Position numbers and translations under genes: made by a program. From Pyricularia pennisetigena (lineage: Eukaryota; Ascomycota; Sordariomycetes; Magnaporthales; Pyriculariaceae), in assembly GCF_004337985.1 (NCBI RefSeq), contig NC_043741.1:1740269-1804268 (forward strand): a stretch of DNA of 64,000 nt, in the 5' to 3' direction. Below, piece by piece: positions 34,419 to 45,065 of this stretch (the stretch's first letter is position 1; each line of letters begins with the position of its first letter). The notes below the pieces were generated by a model. The model had not been told where the DNA came from and made no database searches. It was given only the letters and a program-made list of their open reading frames with translations.

Positions 34419-35145
34419 CGAATGGGTATTGACTGCTGCTGTGATGAATAGAGAGATACGATATGCGTGCACAGATTTGTGTACAGTATATCGTCTATTT
34501 ATTCAAATAGACCCGGTACCCAATGCAGGCCTGGCGAAGGAAGCAGTGTGTTTGTTTCCGAGTAGCCAAAATTCCTAATCCATATGTAGCCAGATTCAGA
34601 CCAGAAATAGAGAGGCCTTGGGATTGGATCTTGGGCTCATGAGTATGTATTATCCAATGAATGAATTTTAGTTGGGGAAACCAGATGAAAAGAAATTGGG
34701 AACCCCAAAACATGTCGAAAAGCAATACTAGGCGGCAAGCAGTAATTACTGGCCGAGTTATAGTCTTGCTTCTGGGGTTTAGTGGATCGCACTTAACAAG
34801 CGGGGTGCCAAGGCAAGGCTTGAGGGTACCTGTGATGCGAAAGCTGGGGTAATTTCTGTTGTTGTTATTCGTGAGAGCCGTGAGGGCCGTGAGGGGTAGA
34901 TCCACTAGCGGGCCAATGTAAAGGAAGCCTGGTCTCTTCCTGCCTTGCTGCAGCTGAAAGAACCGAATTTGGACTAAAGAGTCCGAGTCAGACTCTACCC
35001 GAATTGCCAGACTCAATGCCAAATCTACAAATTGGGATGTGTGCAGATATTGTGTCTGCAAATCGAGGCCTCCGAATATTTCAGAGTTGCAAGAAAGCAG
35101 AAAAGAAAAAGAAAAAAACTCCATGTTTTGGTTTTTTTTTCTGGT

Positions 35146-35194
<49 letters not shown>

Positions 35195-35461
35195 CTATGT
35201 AGATGACAATATTCCAAGGTATACTCAAAAACAAGGATGGAAAAAAAAAAAGAAAAAAATCAGATCTGGGAATTAACAGAGAGCAAGAGAAAGAATATAA
35301 AGAAGCCATTTACTTGCGGATAAAATCTGCGCAACACATAAAAAAAAAAAAAAAAAAGAAAATCATAGCCGCTCGCAGACTGTTCGTTGAACGTAAAACC
35401 GCTCGCAGGCACCCTATAACGCCCATAAATCCATACCATTCGCACTGGCTCTATGTCGAGT
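34419..35461. other. Intergenic region, promoter of the AMP-binding gene
   Basis: 1.04 kb between the AMP-binding enzyme start and the GH1 stop, both minus strand. Very rich in A or T tracts between 35100 and 35360, including T48. No coding signal. Confidence 0.6.
35147..35194. repeat. T48 homopolymer
   Basis: Uninterrupted run of 48 T on the plus strand (A48 on the minus strand), about 270 bp past the GH1 stop codon. It is the longest homopolymer in the window and is prone to length error in sequencing. Confidence 0.95.
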
Positions 35462-37138
35462 CTAGTCTTTTTCGATGAGGCTGTCAAACAGCGGCTTCAT
35501 TGCCTTGGCACTCTTCTTGGGGTAACGTTTTTGGCCGTTCTCGTAATCGACAAAGGTGACGCCAAACCTAGAAGGATACCTGTTAGTTATTCGAGCCTTT
35601 TGAAAAACATGCATGCTCACTGGGCAGAGCTCAAACTGAGTCACGGCCCGTGTCCCACTGGCTACAACATACCTGGTCTCGTAGCCCTCGGCCCACTCAA
35701 AGTTGTCCATCAACGACCAAGCTGAGTAACCCCGGACATTTACGCCGTCCTCGGTATAAGCCTTGGCCAAGGCCTTTACATAATCGTTGTAGTACTGAAC
35801 CCGGAAGTCATCCTCGAGAATCTGTTCAAGCGGCATATCGTTCTCGCCCTTGACCGATGTGCCATTCTCCGTAACCAAGATCTTGGGGTAATTGTATCGC
35901 TTGCTGAGCCAGACGAGCAGCTCTCGGAAACCTTGTGCGTTTGGCCGAAGCCATGGCGACTGTGTCTCCGGGCCGATGCATTCGCCAGCCTTGTTGTAGA
36001 ACAGCTGCTCAAGGTTTCCAAGGTAATCGTCCTCGGACGGCTCCCCTTCCTTGTGCCTGATGTAGTTGGCCGTATAGCAGTTCATGCCATAAAAGTCGTT
36101 TGAGCCCTTGACCAAAGCCTTCTCCTCGTCCGTGAAGGTGGGCAGACGGTCGCCCAGCTGCTTGCGCATCGAGACTGGGTACTCGCCAAAGTAGATGGGG
36201 TCGGCAAACCACGAGATGGCGAACTCGATCTTGCGGTTGGCTGCGTCGACGTCCCTGGGGTCTTCGGGATCCCAGGGGAAAGTGGCATCACCGTTCAGCG
36301 TGATACCAATCTCACCCTTGTCCTGCGGCTTAAACTCTTCCCGGTACACCTTGACAGCACGACCATGGGCCACCAGAAGGTTGTGGCCTACAATCCAGGG
36401 CTCCCGAGAGCTGTCGCCGACGGGGGACTTGCTGCGGTCGGAGCAGCGGCCTGGCGCAAACTGGCCAACACTGTAGGCGAGGATGGACGAGCACCATGGC
36501 TCGTTGAAGGTGATCCAGTGTTTGCACTTGGGAATGGCCTTGAACATGGTGCGTGCATAGTGTTCAAAGTCCAAGGGGAACTCTTCCCTGTTCAGCAGCC
36601 CACCGTACCGCTTGTCCAATCCATCCGGCAGATCCCAGTGGAAGAGGGTGATGAGGGGCGTGATTCCGGCCTCGAGCAGGTCGTCGACGAACTTGACGTA
36701 GTGGTCTATGCCCTTCTGGTTGATGGGGTCATTACGGCCACCAATGGGGATAATTCTCGACCACGAGATTGAGAACCGGTACGATTGGGCACCAACAGAC
36801 TTGAGCAGGTCAATGTCCTCCTTGGTCCTGTTGTATGAGTCGCATGCCGTCACGCCCGAGCTGCCGTCTGCGATCTTGCCCGGAATTGCAGTAAATGTGT
36901 CCCAAATGGACGGCCCACGACCATCCTTCTCGATAGCACCCTCTATCTGGTATCTGTTGTGTTATATTTTTTTCCTTGTGTTAGAAGATAAGTTATTTTG
37001 GCGTGCATAAGCGGCAAGCCTGAAAATAAGAAAATGACGGAGATCCGTTCCCGCGGAGGACAATGCTCCGAGATTGGCCTGCACTTTGACTTACGACGCT
37101 GTCGCGAAGCCCCAAAGGAAATCCTTGGGAAGAGACAT
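35462..37138 (-). CDS. Glycoside hydrolase family 1 beta-glucosidase, intracellular
   Basis: Exons on the minus strand are 37138-37095, 36953-35673 and 35567-35462, giving 476 residues, the normal single-domain GH1 length. The retaining mechanism needs two Glu: the acid/base in TFNEPW (E166) and the nucleophile in VTENGTS (E377); both are present. Other family marks are PKDFLWGFATASYQIEGA at the N-terminus, SISWSRIIP, LFHWDLP, and GYSAWSLMDNFEWAEGY near the end. There is no signal peptide, so it should act on imported cellobiose or other beta-glucosides in the cytosol. Introns are 141 and 105 nt (donors GTAAGT, GTATGT). The 44-nt first coding exon is fixed by the conserved FLWGFATAS. Confidence 0.94.
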
Positions 37139-40100
37139 GTTGTCGATGTTGGTTGTGCTCCTGCTCTTGGACTCCGGTTTGGGAGCAGGGTGAGCAGAGC
37201 TGGACTTGGAGCTGGGGGAACTAAAAGAACAACCCATTCAGCCGGTTTGGGTGTGGACTTGAGTCGGTGTGTGGGGTGACTTTTGTTTGGGGATGGTAAG
37301 GGGGGGGGGGAGCGTAAAGAGGATCCAAGCCCTTTTGCGCAGGGAACTTGGCTGGCTGTCGAGGAGACCTTCTATGAGGTACGAAGTACCTTGAGAGGAC
37401 TTGATGGGCTTTTGAAGAAAAGAAGAAAAAAAAAGCAGTTGAAACAAGGTGAGGAAACAACCCCAAAAGCCTTAAAATGAGGGATCCAAGGAGCTCTTCA
37501 TGGCAATGACAAGGAGGAGGGATGCATCTGCATTTTTATACGGGAGGATTTTGTGTGCCGCATTGGGGAGACCAGCCCATCAATCAACCAGTGCTGGCGG
37601 CTGTTGCTACATGTACATTTCTCGACATATGACCCAATGACCGGCTCTGATCTTTCGGTTTCAGCCATGTTGGGATTTGATTGAGGAGTTGATCTTCCCA
37701 ATTCTCCCGTGTCGGACCGTCGTGACCGAGAACAGCCTGGGCGAGAATGGAAATAAACAACAAAATAAAATAAAAATAAAATCTCAATAACCCGTCCTGC
37801 ATCCCATTTCGGGGGTCAGCTTTAGCGCAAGCAATCAAGACACGCCCAGTGGGGGGTAAAGCAACGTGACCCCACCTGCCTTTCTCCAATGCGCCGTGAA
37901 GTTCTGGGTGCTTTAGTTAGCTATGTTCCCACCGCGGGGTAGGAATTAATTATCACGCAGCAACAAGTTTACTACTTCAAAAACCGCATGTCCAACGAAG
38001 CTTGAAGCTTGCCCAGCTCAGGCAGGTACTGCCGCGCTCGTTTATTCACTAGCCCACCAGGTACGAGGGGGTCTACCTTCGCTTGCTTCAGTAGGTAAGG
38101 TAGTAAGGGTAGGTACCTATCTAAAGTACTAGGTAAGCACAGAAGGTAGACTGGAATTTTTCTCTCTCTCTCTTTTTTTTTAATTTTTTTTTATCTATCT
38201 CTTCTCCACATCTGCACTGCACAACTCACTACCTGCAGCCATTCAAAGTACACCCCCGGCGGCTTGGCTGTTCTGCCCTAGCTAGGCTCTTCCAAAGCCT
38301 ATAGCTGTACAGGATCTACGACACCCTGCCCCCCAATCCAACGCGGGTTTACTTCGAGAAAACGGCGATGGAACGAGCAAGCGGGCTGGACTACACGGTC
38401 CGATAGGTGGATCCATTTCACCGACCTCAAGGTTGGTTTACTTAGATTAGATGCTCATCGGTCCCAGGTAATTGACTATGGAACAGCTCGCTGGTTTGCA
38501 GAAACATTGCGTTGCCTCGCATGTTCAACCATAAATCAACAAAATAAAGAAAACACGTTGCACCGCCCGCCGCCGGAAACACGACGTTGGACAGTCATGT
38601 GTCCCTTGGGTCCCCCACCCATCAGAAAAGCTGCCCAGCTTTGCCCAAATGAAAAACACCCATCATCTCGTTTCTTTGGCATTTTACCCTTCCGCGCGAG
38701 GATTACCCGATGAGAGAGGCCGCTGGCCACTCGGCGGCTTTGTTGTGCTTGCACTAAGCCCACTCGGACCCGTCAAGACCGGGCCGCAACTCCGTCATTG
38801 GACCCCAGCAACAATTAACCCCCCCGGAACCATCCATTCAATGCGTTGCACATGGTTGGCGAACTTACGCCCACTACCATTGGTCGCCTCTCATCACCGC
38901 TCTGTAGATAGGAGGCTCGCCAAAACCCTGGCTGTTTACTTAGCCTTTTGTTCTAAAGGGAGAGGACAAGGAGCAAGAATTGGCAACCTTGGGACATTAT
39001 CGGCGCCAAGTTTTCCTCGTGTGAACACCCCTGAACTGAGCTAACCTAACGTAACCTAAAGCTTTCTCTTCAATTATCACATACATATGCAGGCTGAGCG
39101 AGAGAGAGAAAAAAAAAAAAAAAAAAAAAAAAAAAGGGGGGTCACATCCATCCCGAGGGCCGAGCTTGCCAGCGTTGTCAAGCCCTGAAAATTATTGAAA
39201 AGGTACAGAATAATGGAAACCGCAACACCGGCTACCCAGCAGCTGGAGCTGAGCAAGCCCTGTCACCTACGCGTGTCCTGGCTCGGCGGATTGTGCATGC
39301 CGTGCAAGTGCGGCCCGCATGGCGCCTGGCGGGACTTTGGAAGCATGTTTCCGAACAAACCAGACCCAAAAACCCTCTGCCAAACCAGCGACGGGAAGAC
39401 CGGCCCAGCGTTTCGTTTTGACCGTCCAGCCCTGTCTTAACAACTTTGACTAATACTTATTCAACTTGGGTGGCAAGATCGCCGGGCTTTTTTTTTCCCC
39501 ATCGTTCGTGTTTTACTTTCGCCGTCTTTTAGTAACCTCTTGCATGAATGCGTGCTCGACTTCTGGGAGGCCAGAGAAAGGACATTTTTGCCAACAACAG
39601 CAAGGATACAAACGTGGACCAGCGGTCCGGGAACAGCCCATCTCACTGCGGCACTACAGCTTACAACATCCAATATCAGGGCCCATATAGCTATGTCCCA
39701 TGGCCAGTGGCCACTCCGAGAAGCTGGCTCAAGCCGGCATCCCAGTCCAAAGAGTGCTTGTAGTTTTGTCGGCACTTCTCTCTGTTTTCCTACTTTTTGT
39801 CTTCTCTTTTTCTTTGCCTCTCTCCTGGCCCCCAGTTCTCGATGTTCTCAAGCGAGTCCCCATCTCACAGGCAACCTAGTCAGCCTAAAATGCCAATAGG
39901 CGAATAGAGGGGATTACTTGATATTGCCTGACCGGGTCAGATAAGCGAATCTTGAGAGTGCTACCCCTCCCTGGTGCCAAGCCCTGGGTCATCTTTCATG
40001 GCAACTTCTTGATCCAAGACGAGATCTAGGTCAGCGACTACAATACTGTAGATTACGCTTGTGAGAATGGGCCAGACGAGCCAAATAGACCTGCAGGATC

Positions 40101-41172
40101 ATCTTTACGGACTTGGTAAGATGGCCAAATCGATTTGCCTCGCGGCGAGCTTCGAAACCGAGTCTTCCGAGTGATACCACGCATGAAAAGGATGGAGAGC
40201 TTGTAATTCACATGATAAGGTGATCTCTCTCTCTCTCTTTTTATTTTTTTTATCTTTTTTTTTTTATCTGGCAAGCATCATGCATTTTCGGAACTGCGGC
40301 CAGAATAGCCTACAGCGTCTTATTCTTATGTTGTTGTTTTTTTTCGCTTGTTTTCTTTTATGTGGATATATCGCGTCATCCGCCTATTATATCTGTCCAT
40401 CAATGGTGATCCTATTTTAGTTTAGGTTCCCTGTAACCCAAGCCCTCTTTGATGCGATCTATCGGCTCTCGAAACTCTTCATGGAAAAAAAAAAATAAAA
40501 AAAATAGACCCCACTGTTTACAGGGTGTCCCCCCAGCAGAGATGGCTTGAAATATCACAAGAAGTTACCTACTACTGTCCTACATAGTTACTATGTCGAC
40601 CCGTTTGTTTACCTCCAGACTTCGCTTGTTGTGTAGGATACAATGGAAAGAGACAAGGAGGCAACTGTGAAGACGCTACCGAAGAAGACAGGTATGTGTA
40701 TGGCAACCTGTTGAGTTTTCTTTTTCTTTTTTCTTTTCTTGTTTCGACTCTTCCCCAGCATCCGTTGCCCTCGAGCTGTGCGAGACTCAGATTACCACGT
40801 CGTATGCAGGCACGACGGCAGACGGCACGGGACCCAGAGAAAAGTCCATGTTTCCATGAGCCTCCTCTAGCGCAGCAACGTCATGCTCGCCAAGGTAGTT
40901 AGTATGCACTGCATACACGAGAGATTTTTATACATTTGTTTATTTCATTTATTGACGCAACTTGAGAAAAAAAAAGAAAAGAAAAAAGACAGGAAAAGAA
41001 CAAAAGCCGAGACGGAACAGTCAAGATAGTTGCCGTAAAGTGAAACGCTTCAACAGACAAGTCTAGACCGAGCTCTAGTTTTTCTTTGGTGAGGCAAGAG
41101 CGCCTCACATTCCGGTCCATAACTCCTCCAATTCAAACTCCAAAGCTACTTTCTTCAACCAATCACGACAGC
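37139..41172. other. Gene-poor 4.0-kb stretch
   Basis: It lies between the GH1 start and the GFA-like stop, both minus strand. The first part must contain the GH1 promoter. AGGTA/TACCT-type pentamers cluster at about 38022-38140, CT tracts lie at 38160-38175 and 40223-40238, and an A27 run at 39109-39135. No ORF is convincing. Confidence 0.55.
39109..39135. repeat. A27 homopolymer
   Basis: A27 preceded by a short GA run and followed by GGGGGG, in intergenic DNA. Confidence 0.9.
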
Positions 41173-42064
41173 TCACTGCCGCAACGGTACTGTCTCTTCA
41201 ATATTCTGCTTTTGCCGCTTCGATGGGCTCGGAAGGCCATACCCGGGCGATGGTCCTTGATTTGCATCGCCGCCCGACCACTCCACAACCTCCCACTCGT
41301 ACTTGACCGAACCACTCGTAGTCTGGCCGCTAACCTTGGTCGTGCGCAGTCTGCTCAGTCTGCTCCCGGCCACCAAGCTGTCGAACCAGGGGATGCTAAA
41401 CGTCTCCTGAGGCGCGATCACGTTGTTATTGTTGTTGTTCCTTTCATTGGTTTTGCTCCCTTCCGCATCGTCCTCCATCTCGCGCCCGGCACCCTCCTGC
41501 TCGGTGGCGGCGCCTGTTTCCGATGCCTCATCGTCCGACCCAGGGATCAGGCCGAGCTCCTCGAGGTCGCCGAGGTCCTCGTGACACAGGCTCCCCAGCG
41601 TCAAGCGGATAAAGTCTGCCTCGCTGGGCGGATCCTCGGACCAGTACGACAGCGGCGTACCGCAGAAGCCGCAAAAGCTGCGCTTGGACGCCTGCTGGGC
41701 CGGGTGCGTGTATGTCCGGCGGATGGCGGCGCTGCGCTCGTCGTCGAAGAATGGGAAGGTGCTGCTCTGGTACCACGACAGCGGCACCCGGAGAAACGTG
41801 GCCAGCGGGCTAGCTTGAAAGATTCCTTGTTTAATTGCGAAGTCGAGGGTTAGAACTAGGTATTCGATTATCGATCCCGAGGGGGGGTAATGTTCTCCAT
41901 GCTCAAATATTTTAGGGGCTCTTGACGGCGTAGGTGTAGGACTTACTATGTCTTGGATCCGCGTCAAAAAGAACTTTGGCTAGCTCGGAGGCGTTTTCCG
42001 GTAGGTTGACGATGTAGGCGTTCCTGCCACACTGGCAACCGCCTCGTAGAGGTCGTGACGACAT
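41173..42064 (-). CDS. GFA/CENP-V-fold domain protein
   Basis: Exons on the minus strand are 42064-41947 and 41813-41173, giving 252 residues. Members of this fold bind zinc through cysteine pairs; the founding member was described as a glutathione-dependent formaldehyde-activating enzyme, but most fungal copies are uncharacterised. Visible marks are GGCQCGRNAY (CxC at 10-12), SPLATFLRVPLSWYQSS, and CGFCGTPLSYW (CxxC). The central CxCxxC found in canonical GFA is missing here. The second half carries an acidic stretch (about GSDDEASETGAATEQEG), a six-Asn run and a basic KRQKQN end, not part of the core fold. The 133-nt intron (GTAAGT donor) gives RHTSPLATF at the junction. Function is not predicted. 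Confidence 0.82.
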
Positions 42065-42862
42065 GCCAACGATTTTCTTTTCTTTTTTCTTTTCTTTTTT
42101 TTCTTTTTCTTTTCTTGTTTGCTTGTTTGTTTTAGCTGTGGTGCCACAATCCGGAAGGGGTGGTTTCCCTAGACTATGTTCTCAGGTTGTGTCCAAGTTG
42201 AATGGTTAGAGCAGGTATAAAAGGTTGCAGTTCATCAGATATCGGCCGATGTGTGATTGGCTTCAGGTGAGTAGTCTTTGGCGCCGTTCAGAAACAAAAG
42301 TTCACGATGAGACAATGACAGACAGACGAGCAAAGGAAACTGCAATTCGTGGCCAAAGGGTCAAAGGGAAAATCTTTCAATTAAGGAATCGATAATACTG
42401 TGTGAGACCCGGCTTGGGACTTTTCTCGTCTTCTTTTCTTTTTTACTCTCGTAAACAAACGGCTTGCTCCAGGCAGGCAACAGCAACCCCGTGTTGCAAT
42501 TGATGGAGTTACCAGGAGCGTGCATGAAGCACAGAAGCATCTGGTAAGCTCTGCAAGATGGATGAAGTAATGGGGTTCGGTGGAGTAACAAGTATCCTCC
42601 CTCCTTGTCAAGTGGCTGGGGTACATCTGAGATTTGGGGGGGTGATATCAGCCTGGACCCACTCGTGGTAAGTTCCAGCACCATCGCTATTTCCACGAGC
42701 TTCTTTCCTCCACATATGCAAGGTCCATCCTGACGTTATTGGTTTGGATGAGCATTCTTGCGGTGCACCGTTCAGACTACTGTAGCTCTACATAGTAAAC
42801 CATATTTCTACCATGGTAGACAGAGTGTCGAAGCTACTGGCAATGCGGTGAGCGGCGACGTC

Positions 42863-42893
<31 letters not shown>

Positions 42894-43094
42894 AAATCTT
42901 TTCTTATGGTATATAGCTCATCTTAATTGGGTAGGTGGTAGGTATTGTTCCGTAGGTGCCTAGTTCAAGGTCTAGACTAGTCACAGTCGGCCTAGTAACG
43001 ACCTCAGACTGCAAGTGATGTATATATAAAAAAATATATACATCCCCTGAAACAAAGCATCCAAATGACTAATCAACCTCCAAAGGCTCCTCAC
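42065..43094. other. Intergenic region with A/T tracts
   Basis: 1.03 kb between the GFA-like gene start and the WSC gene stop, both minus strand. It holds a T24-A10 block at 42863-42896 and a perfect hairpin at 43017-43044. No coding signal. Confidence 0.6.
43017..43044. repeat. Perfect 11-bp inverted repeat, hairpin, 3' of the WSC gene
   Basis: Arms GATGTATATAT (43017-43027) and ATATATACATC (43034-43044) are exact reverse complements around a six-A loop. It starts 51 bp past the WSC protein stop, so it is likely in that gene's 3' UTR. TATATA runs also resemble yeast polyadenylation efficiency elements. Confidence 0.8.
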
Positions 43095-45065
43095 TCACCA
43101 ACCAGAACCCCAGGCGTGACATTTGCCCTTGGCCGCAGCATCCTTGTTCACGGCCAGACAGTCGGCGTACTGAGCGTGGCATTTGTCCGTGGCCGACTTC
43201 CAGGTGTCGGTCCAGCCCAGGGTCCTGCCGGCCAAGCTCCTCTTGAACGGCCAGCCAAGGTCGAAGCCGAAACCGGGATTCTCCGTCATCTGTCTACAGC
43301 CCTCGGCATAAGTATCCTTGCAGTCGTCATATTGCTCCTTGCAGGCGTCCCTGCAGGCGTTCGGCACAGCCGGGTGCGGGTAGGACATGCACTTGCGGCT
43401 GTCGACATCCGTGTACATCTTCCACGGCCTGCCCGAGTGCCAGTCGTCCTTGAGGTCGTTGCACGTCACCATGGGTAGCTCGATGCCACCGACGGGCTTA
43501 CCCGGCTTGTAGCCATGCCATATGTTGGTCGGCTGCTTGCAGATATTGGTTGCTGTCGGAGGCACGGGGCACTTGGTTGAAGTGGTGGCCGGTGTGGTCT
43601 GCGTCTTGGTCGGCTTGGTGACTGAAGGCTCACAGGGAGCCGTGATGGTCGTTGTCGATGGCTCTCCAGGACCCCAAGCTGGCGGCTTCTGCTTGAACCA
43701 GTCCTGCTTTGAGCACTTGTTCTTGGGAGTCTTGTTGCAGTAGTCACCGCAAGCGCCACACCAGGCGGCGAACTCGAAACACTTGAGAGCCCCTGGGAAT
43801 CCGGCATACTTGAAGCAAGCAGCAATTTGAAGTTTGCAGTACGAGTATCCATGCTTACACCCTTCCTGGTCGTCCCAGTCAGGAAGTTCGCCGGAACACC
43901 AATTTCCACACTTGTATTCGCACTTGGGAGGAGTGACAATGGTGCTCACACAAACTGCGCTCGAAGTAGTTGGTGTAGTTGTCTGGGGTGGTAGAGTTGT
44001 GGGTGGCTGAGTGGTGGGCGGCTGCGTGGTGGGCGGCTGCGTCGGGGTCGTGGCTGCGTCTGTAGTAGGCACAACTATGGTGGTTGTTTCGGTAGGTACT
44101 GTAGCAGGTATTGTTGTCGAGGAGACGGTCGTGGAGGTCTCCGGCAAATTCGGGGGCTGGTGATCACAAGGCTCGGTGGACTCAAAGCCTTTGGCGACGA
44201 ATATGTTGATGCGAGATGGACCTCCGCAGTTCTGGTCGGGGGCACCACCACAGGGCATATTGCATTCGGAAGGGGGAGCAGCAACGGTGCCGTTGCTGAT
44301 GACAACGCCACACCGGCATTCGCCTGCTAGGATGTCAGTCTGACGCAGACACGGGCGTTTATGTGTTGTTGGTCGTCTTCTTTCTTACGTACCTCCAAAT
44401 TCGGTTCCAGCATAAGGGAACCCCTTTGACATACACCCAGCAATGCACTTGTCGTTCGAACCAGTGTCCCTTTCCCAAGGCTGGCCCGTGACATCCTGCA
44501 CTGGGTACGCCAGGGCTTTGCCGCCCAGCGAGGGATTTGCAACATGGCAGCCGATCGTCTTGTAATCATCGAGGGTAACAGAAGCAGAGGCCGGGAAAGT
44601 TGGATCCTCGTATATAGAGAGGCGGTTGTTTCCACCGCAAACCTGAGTTTTGTTGCCTAAGAAAGCCCGATAGGTTTTGTCAGTTCAAGGGAAAGGGGCA
44701 TGGAGAGAATGATTTTAAACATCCGCTATATGGCTCTTACCTGTGCATGCAAGCCCACACTCGGACTCGGCAACCTTGGATCCTCCTATCGATGAACCAC
44801 ATCTGCACTCCCCATAATACTCGAGCCCCGCAAACCTATACCCGTTCCCCTTGCACGCGGCCTGGCACTTCTCGACCGTCATGTTGGCGCGGGGGACCTC
44901 GCCGCGGAAAGGAAGTGTGTCCGGGTTGCTCACGCTCGTATAGCAACCCGAATAACTGAACGGAGTAAAGGGCGAGGGGCAAGAGGGGAGTGACACGGTC
45001 GTAGCAAAAACCTGGCCAGTCAGGGACAGAGCCCCAACGGCCATGAGCGTATAGAGGGCAACCAT
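43095..45065 (-). CDS. Secreted cysteine-rich protein with two WSC domains
   Basis: Exons on the minus strand are 45065-44741, 44656-44393 and 44323-43095, giving 605 residues. WSC domains bind carbohydrate, mostly cell-wall glucans, in yeast stress sensors and fungal secreted proteins. A signal peptide is visible (MVALYTLMAVGALSLTGQVFA). WSC1 covers about 35-122 (YSGCYTS ... CQAACKGNGYRFAGLEYYGE). WSC2 covers about 143-240 (IGCHVANP ... KCIAGCMSKGFPYAGTEFGGE). A Thr/Pro-rich linker with TQPPTTQPPTT repeats follows, then a dense Cys block (CGNWCSG ... FAAWCGACGDYC), a second Thr-rich linker and a Cys-poorer end. There is no transmembrane helix, so it is not a Wsc-type sensor; secretion or wall association is inferred. 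The ATG at 45065 opens the signal peptide. Confidence 0.88.

Noticed and set aside
35195..35461. Retroposon ending in the A48 tail (minus strand)
   Set aside because: No internal promoter boxes, target-site duplication or second copy seen; kept only as an observation about the homopolymer.
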